Origin: a virus
Virus record (IMG/VR): IMGVR_UViG_3300048792_000052
Span: 1 to 54,663 of that record
Length of the DNA: 54,663 nucleotides
Strand: one strand, 5' to 3'
This document shows positions 22,452 to 30,270 of this stretch, one piece after another. The notes under the pieces are model-generated. The model made no database searches and was not told where the DNA came from. It worked only from the letters and a program-made list of their open reading frames with translations. The translations under genes were made by a program, and so were the position numbers. Position 1 is the first letter of the stretch, and each line of letters starts with the position of its first letter.

Positions 22452-24344
22452 CTATTTCCGGGGATACAGCTTTTCGAGCTTCTCATTGAGTTGCCGTAAG
22501 CCGGTCTCGGAGACAGTTTTGATCTGTCTCACGAGCCGTTGGCCGAGTAGGTACGCCTCAAGCTCTTCCGAGCTGGACTTCCTGCCGCCATTCGCTCCTG
22601 AGATTCTCGACCTTGAGTTTGGGGTCGCGGACTTTTCGTCCGACGTTTCCTTCCCCTCGTCGCCCTCTGGCTGAGCCGTAAGCTCCTTAAGGGCCGCGAT
22701 TGCTTTGTTGGTGAACTCCTCATGGTCGGCAGAATGCTTTGCGTGGAACTCTTCGATAGACTTTACGATGGCGTCAATCTTCTCCTGGGTCTTGGCAGAA
22801 ATGACCCGGCCCGCCTTCACGATGGTTTTCTCCCCCTTACCGTCGTCCTCGCCTTCACCCATCTCCGCCTTGCACATTTCCATATGCGCGGCCTTGTGGC
22901 GCTCTAATTCAGTGCCGATGGCCTTCGTGTATTCCTCGATAGCTTTCTCTTTATCCTTGTCTTCGCCGTCTTCCGGGAAGGCAGACTTGAACTCCTCGAT
23001 TGCCTTATCGCATGCCTTGACGTGGTTCAAATGCTCGGCCTTCATTTCGGACTTGAACTCGTCGATGGCTTTCTTCTGGTCTTCCAACTCGTAGCCTTCA
23101 TCAATGGCCTTCATGCACTTCTCAAGGTGGGAGTCCTGCTCGGTATCCATCTCGCCCTTGTATTCCTCGATGGCTTTTTCCGCGCCACCCATACACTTCT
23201 CGGAAAACTCATCGATTGCCTTACCGACCGCCTCGCCGTGCCTCGTATGTTCCGCTGTGATGTTTTTGATAAGTTCTTTATTCATGGCTTCGAATTTACT
23301 TTTGTCGCCGCCCGCCGGAACGCACACCATCTCGCCTGGATTGTCGCTGTCCTCCGCGAGCACTCCGGGCGTTCCGTCGTCCAGCTCGCAGTGGTCGCCG
23401 ATTTGCGGGCTTTTGGATACGGTATCCAGCAGTTCGGGACTTTTTTTTAGAATTTGAAAAAGTTCCACCGCCTTCTCATAGTCCGGCGCTTCCTTGCCGA
23501 ACTCTTTGTAATGCTTGGCCAAATGCGAATAGGTTGCTTTCCTGTCGCCCTCCGGGATGTCAACGCCGCCGCGCGAACCCATGAGCGCACCCATCGCCGC
23601 CGCCACGCCTTTCCAGACTGCTTTCATGTCCTCTGCGCGGTGATGAGGCAATTTGTAGGCGGACTTCTTTTCGTTATTCTCTGAATCGAACCAGGTACAG
23701 ATGGACTTCAGTTTGTCTAAATCATCGCCGCACGCCTTCACCTGGGCTGGGCCGTCCCACGTCGCATCAATGTCGTCGACAATGCCGTGGCTCTTGAAGG
23801 GAACGGCGCCCTTGGTGGTGAAGGAAAGTCCCTTCATCACAAGGCTCGCCATGTCGAGATTCAGCTTCTTTGATTCGCGGAGCGAGAGGGCATAGGGGTT
23901 GGCCGGAACGGGTACGAAGCTGAACTCCAAGAGTTCCAAATCGCCGTCCTCGTGCTGCATGTATCCGACTGATGTCGTATTGATATAGCCCGCTTCGTAG
24001 AGGCCCGCGATCTGGCTAGCGAAGGGATTCAGTTCAGCCGGAGCGAACTTGCCTTCGGCCACCAGCTTGCCGCCTTCCACCTTGATACCCGTGCAGATGG
24101 CAATAGGGGGATTGTAATAATCGTGCGCCCAGAGGACAACGGGGTTCTGCTTGTAATTTTCTAATTTCCACTTGGACTGGTCGAGCGCATCGCCCTGCCG
24201 GTCTTCGTCCGACGTGCTGATGACGACTTTGAATGTGCCGCCATCCGATGCTTTGATTTTCGCTACGTCTTTTTGATTCTTAACGAGGGCTGCTTGGAAG
24301 TCCTTGAGGAGATCGGCTGAAAATTGTTTTAAGGCTTCATTCAC
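22452..24344 (-). CDS. Prohead protease fused to a long coiled-coil region
   Basis: Start chosen at GTG 24344, just after the stop of the gene upstream; a longer reading overlaps that gene by about 80 bases. Residues about 25-160 are an HK97-type protease: VVISTSDEDRQGDALDQSKW, VVLWAHDYYNPPIAICTGIK (catalytic-type His) and TTSVGYMQHEDGDLELLEFS (Ser). A middle domain reads AYKLPHHRAEDMKAVWKGVA with a SRGGVDIPEGDR motif, seen in other large proteases. The last 300 residues are highly charged helices with repeated KAIDEF/KAIEEY units. I infer a built-in scaffold. 630 residues is about three times a normal prohead protease. Confidence 0.85.
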   Translation of the reverse strand: MNEALKQFSADLLKDFQAALVKNQKDVAKIKASDGGTFKVVISTSDEDRQGDALDQSKWKLENYKQNPVVLWAHDYYNPPIAICTGIKVEGGKLVAEGKFAPAELNPFASQIAGLYEAGYINTTSVGYMQHEDGDLELLEFSFVPVPANPYALSLRESKKLNLDMASLVMKGLSFTTKGAVPFKSHGIVDDIDATWDGPAQVKACGDDLDKLKSICTWFDSENNEKKSAYKLPHHRAEDMKAVWKGVAAAMGALMGSRGGVDIPEGDRKATYSHLAKHYKEFGKEAPDYEKAVELFQILKKSPELLDTVSKSPQIGDHCELDDGTPGVLAEDSDNPGEMVCVPAGGDKSKFEAMNKELIKNITAEHTRHGEAVGKAIDEFSEKCMGGAEKAIEEYKGEMDTEQDSHLEKCMKAIDEGYELEDQKKAIDEFKSEMKAEHLNHVKACDKAIEEFKSAFPEDGEDKDKEKAIEEYTKAIGTELERHKAAHMEMCKAEMGEGEDDGKGEKTIVKAGRVISAKTQEKIDAIVKSIEEFHAKHSADHEEFTNKAIAALKELTAQPEGDEGKETSDEKSATPNSRSRISGANGGRKSSSEELEAYLLGQRLVRQIKTVSETGLRQLNEKLEKLYPRK

Positions 24345-24348
24345 TCCG

Positions 24349-24897
24349 TTAGTAAGGAAGTTGGTCGAAGGTAATGCTGACGCGGGTGGAACTGACTTCG
24401 GTAACCGCAGCGCCCGTGATATTTCCAACTGCTACCGTGGCCGTGCCGGTCGCGCCGTTCGTTGAAGTGAGCAAGCAACCTGCGATGTAGGCCGTGGTCG
24501 TCGCCGTGCTGCCGCTGCAAATGGCTCCGATGTTCAAGCCCTGGGTTTCCGAAACCGTTACGGTCGTCGTGGCCGTGGAGGTCGTGGAACCGAACGGGCC
24601 AAGAGTGAAACCGGCTGACGGGAGCGTTCCCGAAGCAGTTACGTAAGCCAGAAGGCCGTGGTACTGGTCATTGCCGCCGATTGAGACGCCGTTCTGGTCG
24701 TCATTCGAGAGCGAGCCGACCGGCGTGACGTAACCATTGCCAGTCAATCCGCCGGAGCCGCTTCCAGTCACGAGCTGGCTCGGAACGATGCCGCCCGCGA
24801 AGTCGCCGCCGAGAAGTGGCTTGGCAACCGCACCGCCAACCACACCGCCAACCAACGAACACGCAACTACGACCGCGATAAGAGTTTTATTATTCAT
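24349..24897 (-). CDS. Exported Ser/Thr/Gly-rich protein in the head gene block
   Basis: A protein of 182 residues. The N-terminus MNNKTLIAVVVACSLVGGVV continues into a hydrophobic stretch and GGAVAKP, a signal peptide or anchor. The rest is Gly-, Ser-, Thr- and Ala-rich and beta-prone, with two cysteines (AICSGS and AGCLLT). It lies between the protease and a baseplate-like gene. A signal peptide on a gene inside the head module is unusual. It could be a surface adhesin, a lysogenic coat protein, or a virion protein delivered to the envelope. Confidence 0.6.
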   Translation of the reverse strand: MNNKTLIAVVVACSLVGGVVGGAVAKPLLGGDFAGGIVPSQLVTGSGSGGLTGNGYVTPVGSLSNDDQNGVSIGGNDQYHGLLAYVTASGTLPSAGFTLGPFGSTTSTATTTVTVSETQGLNIGAICSGSTATTTAYIAGCLLTSTNGATGTATVAVGNITGAAVTEVSSTRVSITFDQLPY

Positions 24898-24953
24898 GGC
24901 TTAACCTTACCAGTGCTTTGATTTCTGACAAGACAGGTAAAGTTGTGCATAAC

Positions 24954-25394
24954 TTATTCGGGCAGGCGGGGCGCGACGATTATCTTCAATCCGTTCCACG
25001 TGAGGATTTCGTTCGGCGACCAGGTGGCCACAATCTGGGCGAGGAACGTGCCGGTGTTCGGGAAATTGCCCGCTGCGATGCGGTAATGGCAGGTCCCGTC
25101 CGGACCGTCATCCACTGCCATAACACCGCTAAACAGGATGGTTTCCGTGTCGTCCTGGGTGTCCTGCACGTTGATCGTGAGCGAGGCAGAGTTGAGGTCC
25201 ACTGGGTTTCCGCTGCCGTCCAAGAGCGTGAAAGGAAGGCCGTAGCCAAAATCATCTTGGGTAACGACGTAGGGCTGAACGATGTTGAATCCAAGGCTTA
25301 GCGTGCGCATGGCAAGTTCAACGAGCGGGGCGATGACGCCCGCGATGCGACTCGATGCGTAGGTGTTGGTTGCGTAGCCGGAATATCCATACAT
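24954..25394 (-). CDS. BppU-like N-terminal domain protein
   Basis: A protein of 146 residues. After a Tyr/Gly-rich start, DDFGYGLPFTLLDGSGNPVD, then LNSASLTINVQDTQ and FPNTGTFLAQIVATWSPNEI, resemble the N-terminal domain of upper-baseplate (BppU) proteins, a beta-sandwich that anchors receptor-binding parts. Here it is free-standing and lies next to the head genes. It may form the base of an additional fibre together with the large fibre gene at 26667. Upstream of it the strand switches to two rightward genes. Confidence 0.6.
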   Translation of the reverse strand: MYGYSGYATNTYASSRIAGVIAPLVELAMRTLSLGFNIVQPYVVTQDDFGYGLPFTLLDGSGNPVDLNSASLTINVQDTQDDTETILFSGVMAVDDGPDGTCHYRIAAGNFPNTGTFLAQIVATWSPNEILTWNGLKIIVAPRLPE

Positions 25395-25453
25395 GGGGGA
25401 TGGATTAACTGTACAAAGCGTGCAGGATTTGGCAAGCGGTAGAATGGCGGGAC

Positions 25454-26029
25454 ATGGAACCTTGGATTGTCCCCGTATTGACCGTTGGAGCCAGCTTCTT
25501 AGGCGGCTTGTTCGGAGGATACATTTCGAAGCGCGGCGAGATTCATGCGGTCCATAAGGAACTGGACAAGGTGGTCGCGCAAACTACGGCGATTACGAAA
25601 GCGACAGAAGAAATCAAGGATACGCTTCTCACGAAGGCGTGGGCACGGGATATCCGGAAAGAAGTGTCTTTTGAAGCTATCAAAACGATGGGGAAGCTGA
25701 ATGACCGGGTTACTGACTTCATGGTTTCGCATCGCATGAAGGACGGTGAATTTTTGACCGACACGCTCAGGCGCAGGAAGGCAGCGAATGACTTTGATGC
25801 CATCCATGACGATCTCTTGGGCATCCAGATGCTCGTAGCGGTTGTGTGTAGTAATGACGTGAGCGAAGCCATTGGTGAGCTATTAAAGCACTCTTTAGAC
25901 TTAGCCATGGATCTTTCAAAGGGAAGACTGGGCGAAGACGAAGCACAGGTGAAACGCGGGAAGGAATTCGGTGTGCTACGAGTGCATGTTGGCGAGATGG
26001 TACGAAAGGATCTTGGGATCGACAACTGA
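25454..26029 (+). CDS. Membrane-anchored helical protein (moron)
   Basis: A protein of 191 residues. A short membrane segment (residues 5-24, GASFLGGLFGGYISK) is followed by an alpha-helical domain with heptad-like stretches (HKELDKVVAQTTAITKATEE, EAIGELLKHSLDLAMDLSK). No family recognised. Transcribed against the virion genes and divergent from the BppU-like gene, with about 60 bases between starts holding both promoters. This single-gene, opposite-strand setting is typical of genes expressed from the prophage. Confidence 0.6.
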   Translation: MEPWIVPVLTVGASFLGGLFGGYISKRGEIHAVHKELDKVVAQTTAITKATEEIKDTLLTKAWARDIRKEVSFEAIKTMGKLNDRVTDFMVSHRMKDGEFLTDTLRRRKAANDFDAIHDDLLGIQMLVAVVCSNDVSEAIGELLKHSLDLAMDLSKGRLGEDEAQVKRGKEFGVLRVHVGEMVRKDLGIDN

Positions 26030-26114
26030 AGTAGAACGTATTGGTCAGGCTGCACGTCTCAAGATGGAATCCATGCATCGCGGATGGGACGAGCGGACGT
26101 GCTAGCATGTCTCG

Positions 26115-26606
26115 ATGGCATTGCGGACAGGCGTGTTTCTCCTGGCGATATTCTCGCTGATGGAATCTCCACTCAGCGCGCAGCATGGAACATTTCATCT
26201 TTACCAAGTGAACCGACCGCGCACGAGATCGGCGGTGAATTACGAAGTGGCTGGTTCGTACACTGTAGGAAAGGACGGGGTCGTCGTGGTCAGGATTGCG
26301 GAGATGATGGTGTTTGCATCCGGGTCTGTAACCCTACACACGCTGAAAATCGGGCTGTGTTCGGAGACTGACGGATTTGCGGTACCAGGCGATGAAGTCT
26401 TCGCGCCGGAGATCCCACTGGAAAAAACTTTGGAGACTAATCAGAAGTACACTATGCCCGTAAGAACGGTTCGGATTGTCCTTACCAAGAAAGTTCCGAA
26501 GCACAACTATTTTTGCACCGTGCTTTCGAACTCAGGGGGAAACGATTATTATGCGCAAGGTTCACGAATGACGACTGTGGTTCTCGCAAGCGAGTGGATT
26601 AAGTAG
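26115..26606 (+). CDS. Secreted hypothetical protein (moron)
   Basis: A protein of 163 residues with a signal peptide (MALRTGVFLLAIFSLMESPL, cleavage near LSA-QHG). The mature part is beta-rich with two cysteines (GLCSET, NYFCTV) and a charged C-terminus. Unrecognised. It follows the previous rightward gene after 85 bases and converges with the large fibre gene. Likely a periplasmic or surface protein expressed in the lysogen, for example for superinfection exclusion; that role is only inferred from context. Confidence 0.55.
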   Translation: MALRTGVFLLAIFSLMESPLSAQHGTFHLYQVNRPRTRSAVNYEVAGSYTVGKDGVVVVRIAEMMVFASGSVTLHTLKIGLCSETDGFAVPGDEVFAPEIPLEKTLETNQKYTMPVRTVRIVLTKKVPKHNYFCTVLSNSGGNDYYAQGSRMTTVVLASEWIK

Positions 26607-26666
26607 AAAGCGTTGGCCCCCTACTGGCAGAAGCTCGGCTTGGTCGTAGTTGAAGCGAAAGTAGCC

Positions 26667-29648
26667 CTATCGGTACGTCATTCCCGTCACGACCGTTGTT
26701 GTCGCCCCATCAAGCATAATACTTACCGAATTCACCGTGACCGTGTTGAGCGTGCTTGCAGCCGAGGGATTCCATTTAACCTGGAATGATTGCGGCTGCG
26801 TGCTGTCTACGGTTGAAAGGTTGCCCGTCCGGTTCCCGGTGGTAGTTCCCCACATAGTTACTAGGTTGCTGATCTGGTTATTGGTCGTGCCTGAAGCGTT
26901 GGACATTTGGAATGTTTCCGTGAAGGCTTGCGGAGTGGTGCTTGTGGTTATGGCGGCGATGGTGGTATTGCCCGCGATTTCGACACCACCGAAGTAAACT
27001 CCTGCTATAAGGTTTTGCGCCGTGGAACTCGTGTTTAGATAGGTTCCGTTAATTTGAACTCTCAACACTTGCCCAGCGTTGCCGAGCGTGTTGCCGGGGA
27101 TCGTGGTCGAAACCACTGCGGTAGGACTCGTGGTATTGGTGATTGTGGTCACCGTGGTTGTCGCGAATATCTGCGCCGAGTAGGTGAGTGTTGTCGTTGT
27201 GAGGGTGAAGGTGTCGGGGACGGTAAAGGCAACGGTACTTGAACCGCCCGAAGTGGACGTGCTTATCGACGGGGTGCCGGTGGTGGTCGTGGCTATCGTA
27301 AAGTTGAAGGGTGCGGGTACTCCTCCTATGGTCGCGGTAGCCGGTGCGGAAGTAATGAATCCTAAACCCGCAACTTGGGTCTGGAGGGTGGAGGTCGAAA
27401 GCGATATGGTTTGGTTTGACGAAAGTGCGCCTCCGCCGGAGAGTATGCCTCCACTATTTATCTGCGTCGTGTCAAGCGCAACAGGAACCCCACTTTGCGA
27501 GAGCGTGCCGGAGGCATTGATGTTGCCGTTCGCATAATAATCACCCTGCCAGTCCGTGAGGTTTTCAATGGTGGCTCCCACGATGTTTGCCTGTTGCACG
27601 TCTTGTGGGTTTCCGAGACCGTTCACGATATACGCTACGCCTGCGGAGGTCGAGGAGGGAACCTGGAGATTTTCGATGGAAGTCCTTGCGAAAGCATAGT
27701 TGTCGCAAAGAAGATTCGCCGTCGTTGTTGCTGCGCTCAGTTTTGCTGCGCTCACGTCGTCAAGATCTAGGTCTGCACGGTTATCAAAATAGCATGGAGC
27801 GGTATTTGCTATCGTCGAACCATCTTGCAGGAATTGGCTATCCAAAATGCCTATGAAATTATTATTGACGGTTGAACTCGCGTTGACCACGAAGGGATAG
27901 GGTGTGAACGAACTGCTTGCTATGGCATCGGAATTCTCTTGGTGAGTGCCAATCATGTGGGTGTCGTCTTCTGCCGCACCGCTCGTGCTGTTTTGCGCGT
28001 ATTGGCAGTTATCGAAGCTCACACCAAACATATTGATATCCATGTAGTTCCCACTATCGTTGTCCGCGCAATTTGTGGCCGTGTATGCGTCAAAAATAGT
28101 GTCGTCAATCAAGTTGTCATTCTCGCCGGAGTTCGATGTCCCGTTCCAGAGAAGATCTTGCGTGTTCTTGAAGACATTGGTGTTCATCAGCGTATCCCGA
28201 TAGGCGTTCGACCCAAACGTCACTCCAACATTGTAATGTTCCACCGCGCTATTCTCTACAGCTACTCCCGGCGACAAGATGCTAATCCCAACAGTGCTCG
28301 TCGTGCCGAGCGGCGCAAATGGTGCCTTATAAAAACATCCCCATGTACCGAGACCTGTAAGAATTCCTAAATTGTTTCCAACGTTAAAATTCAGAGCGGT
28401 ACCCGTGCTGGCTTGAAAGTTGAGTTGTGTTCCCGGAGGACACGAGATACTCGCCGGAACCCCGCTCGAAGCGATGACAATCGGCGTAAAATCATTCCAC
28501 ACATTCGTAGAAACCCCTATGCCCACGCCAGTCGCGGACGAGCTCGCGTAGGCCGAGTTTATTTTCGCGCTCATGTCCGAACCCGAAAACTGATCGGCGT
28601 ACAGAGTCGATTCAAAATCTTGAGCGCTCGTTGTTCCTAGCGCAAACGTCTGAGAAGCGATCCACGTATTTGCCGTCGAGGTCGAAACATTCGAAGTGCC
28701 GTATCCTTTCGGATTGCTGGCAAGGTAAAACGTCGAGGAACTGACGCCCTGCCAGGGGCCGGACCAGTTGCCGCTCGTGATTATGGAAAAGGTCGTCGTG
28801 GCTCCCGATACGGTCGAGGTGACCGTCGTACCGTCGCCCACGATATAGAAGGTGAGCGAAGGATTGCCGTTGATGGTCGTCGTCGCGAACTGGACAACGC
28901 CGAGGGATGACGACGTGATGGTTACGGTTCCCGTCGCCCCATTCAGGCTCGACACATACTGCGTGGAAGACGCCAAGAAGTTCGAAGGGCCGATGACCCC
29001 AAGCGAGGATGAGGTTATGGTGACCGCTCCATTCGAGGCATTTACGGACGAAACATAGAGCGTGCTCGATGTAAGGTAATCCGTCTTGCTGAAGGTTGCA
29101 ATCGAACCCAAACCGAGGTTGAGCCGCGCGGCTGAGGTCGAGGCAACATCCGAAAGATTGTTCGCCACGAGCAAGGCGCCGTTCAGCGACGTAAGACAGG
29201 ACGGGCAAGAGAACGCGCCAGTCGAGCTGTTATACGTGAGCGGTGAAGCGGCCGAAAGGAGCTGGAGCACTTTGGCGGTTGAGAGTGAAACTTGAATGGT
29301 CGATGTTCCCGGATTCGTCACACTGACGTACGTCCCGTCCCCTACGATTGAAAAACTGTTCGCGGCTACTGCAACCGGAAGAATCTGAACGGTTGATGTC
29401 GTCTGCGGCGGAACGTTGATGGTAATTGCTCCGCTCGAAGTGGCTACCGAGCAATTCCCGGTACAAAGAAGATAGGCCGGACCGTACGTTCCAACGTTCG
29501 TCCCGATGGGCACTTGCCCCGCCAGTGGAGTGGTGGATGTTCCCGTTCCGCCCAAGCCCGTGGGAAACGGCGCCGCAAACGAAACGCCAGCCAGTTGCAA
29601 GGCGATGGCGACTCCGAAAGCGATAGCGATGGTTCGAAACGTTTTCAT
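26667..29648 (-). CDS. Large fibre/adhesin with signal peptide
   Basis: A protein of 993 residues starting at ATG 29648, which overlaps the stop of the gene upstream by ATGA. The N-terminus MKTFRTIAIAFGVAIALQLA followed by GVSFAAPF is a convincing signal peptide. A Ser/Thr-rich beta shaft with repeats of the type SLNGATGTVTITSSSLGVI (twice or more, about 200-250) leads to a central parallel-beta-helix-like domain (DNLIDDTIFDAYTATNC, MFGVSFDNCQYA). A C-terminal jelly-roll-like part follows. The architecture is that of a tailspike or fibre, but a signal peptide does not fit virion assembly in the cytoplasm. Confidence 0.7.
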   Translation of the reverse strand: MKTFRTIAIAFGVAIALQLAGVSFAAPFPTGLGGTGTSTTPLAGQVPIGTNVGTYGPAYLLCTGNCSVATSSGAITINVPPQTTSTVQILPVAVAANSFSIVGDGTYVSVTNPGTSTIQVSLSTAKVLQLLSAASPLTYNSSTGAFSCPSCLTSLNGALLVANNLSDVASTSAARLNLGLGSIATFSKTDYLTSSTLYVSSVNASNGAVTITSSSLGVIGPSNFLASSTQYVSSLNGATGTVTITSSSLGVVQFATTTINGNPSLTFYIVGDGTTVTSTVSGATTTFSIITSGNWSGPWQGVSSSTFYLASNPKGYGTSNVSTSTANTWIASQTFALGTTSAQDFESTLYADQFSGSDMSAKINSAYASSSATGVGIGVSTNVWNDFTPIVIASSGVPASISCPPGTQLNFQASTGTALNFNVGNNLGILTGLGTWGCFYKAPFAPLGTTSTVGISILSPGVAVENSAVEHYNVGVTFGSNAYRDTLMNTNVFKNTQDLLWNGTSNSGENDNLIDDTIFDAYTATNCADNDSGNYMDINMFGVSFDNCQYAQNSTSGAAEDDTHMIGTHQENSDAIASSSFTPYPFVVNASSTVNNNFIGILDSQFLQDGSTIANTAPCYFDNRADLDLDDVSAAKLSAATTTANLLCDNYAFARTSIENLQVPSSTSAGVAYIVNGLGNPQDVQQANIVGATIENLTDWQGDYYANGNINASGTLSQSGVPVALDTTQINSGGILSGGGALSSNQTISLSTSTLQTQVAGLGFITSAPATATIGGVPAPFNFTIATTTTGTPSISTSTSGGSSTVAFTVPDTFTLTTTTLTYSAQIFATTTVTTITNTTSPTAVVSTTIPGNTLGNAGQVLRVQINGTYLNTSSTAQNLIAGVYFGGVEIAGNTTIAAITTSTTPQAFTETFQMSNASGTTNNQISNLVTMWGTTTGNRTGNLSTVDSTQPQSFQVKWNPSAASTLNTVTVNSVSIMLDGATTTVVTGMTYR

Positions 29649-30223
29649 TGGTACTGACAAATGTGGGGTTGACCTGCGAGTTCGACAACGGGGGGTGTTA
29701 CATAGGTAATGGTAGTGCCTGAGAACGTGTAGTCAATACCCTGAAGCTGTGGCTGGCGGGCGAGCGATAGCTGAAGCGAGTTTGGGTCGAAGGGTGCAAT
29801 CGAACCATTGAGCGTGAAAGTTACGTTGCTGCCGTCGATCGCGCCGTTCACCGTAACCAGGCGCCACGGCTTCTGGAGATTATTGCTGATATCCGCAATC
29901 ATCTTGGCCGTGATGCCGAGCATCAGGGAATAGGTCTTGCTGGGCGTGTTCTTGGCCGATGCCGTTGTGCCTTCCTGCGCCGTGCGGGAGGTGCCGTTGT
30001 TTGCCAGGGTGATGACATTCCCCACAACCGAGATGACGCGGTCAATCTCTACATCCGGATCTTTGTCGGGACTTGGGTAGTCGGTCGAGTTCCAATAAAT
30101 GACGTTGAATGGAGCCGCGGGCAGCGTAGCCCCGCCGGACTCGACGCCGATCACGTACGCGTTCTCATCGTAGCCCTCGCTTACCGTCAGATTTATGAAG
30201 TTGGCTACGCCATCGAGTGTCAT
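29645..30223 (-). CDS. Tail/fibre-associated structural protein
   Basis: A protein of 192 residues. The segment DPDVEIDRVISVVGNVITLA, followed by NNGTSRTAQEGTTASA and LMLGITAKMIADI, is a pattern frequent in small phage tail or fibre-base proteins (the RAQEGT-type motif). The C-terminal half (NVTFTLNGSIAPFDPNSLQL) is a second beta domain. It overlaps the large fibre gene by 4 bases, so the two probably form one structure. It lies between the portal and the protease genes, outside the main tail block. Confidence 0.65.
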   Translation of the reverse strand: MTLDGVANFINLTVSEGYDENAYVIGVESGGATLPAAPFNVIYWNSTDYPSPDKDPDVEIDRVISVVGNVITLANNGTSRTAQEGTTASAKNTPSKTYSLMLGITAKMIADISNNLQKPWRLVTVNGAIDGSNVTFTLNGSIAPFDPNSLQLSLARQPQLQGIDYTFSGTTITYVTPPVVELAGQPHICQYQ

Positions 30224-30270
30224 TTGCTTTAACAGTAAAGAGGATTAGTGATTTGCGCCATGTTGATAAC

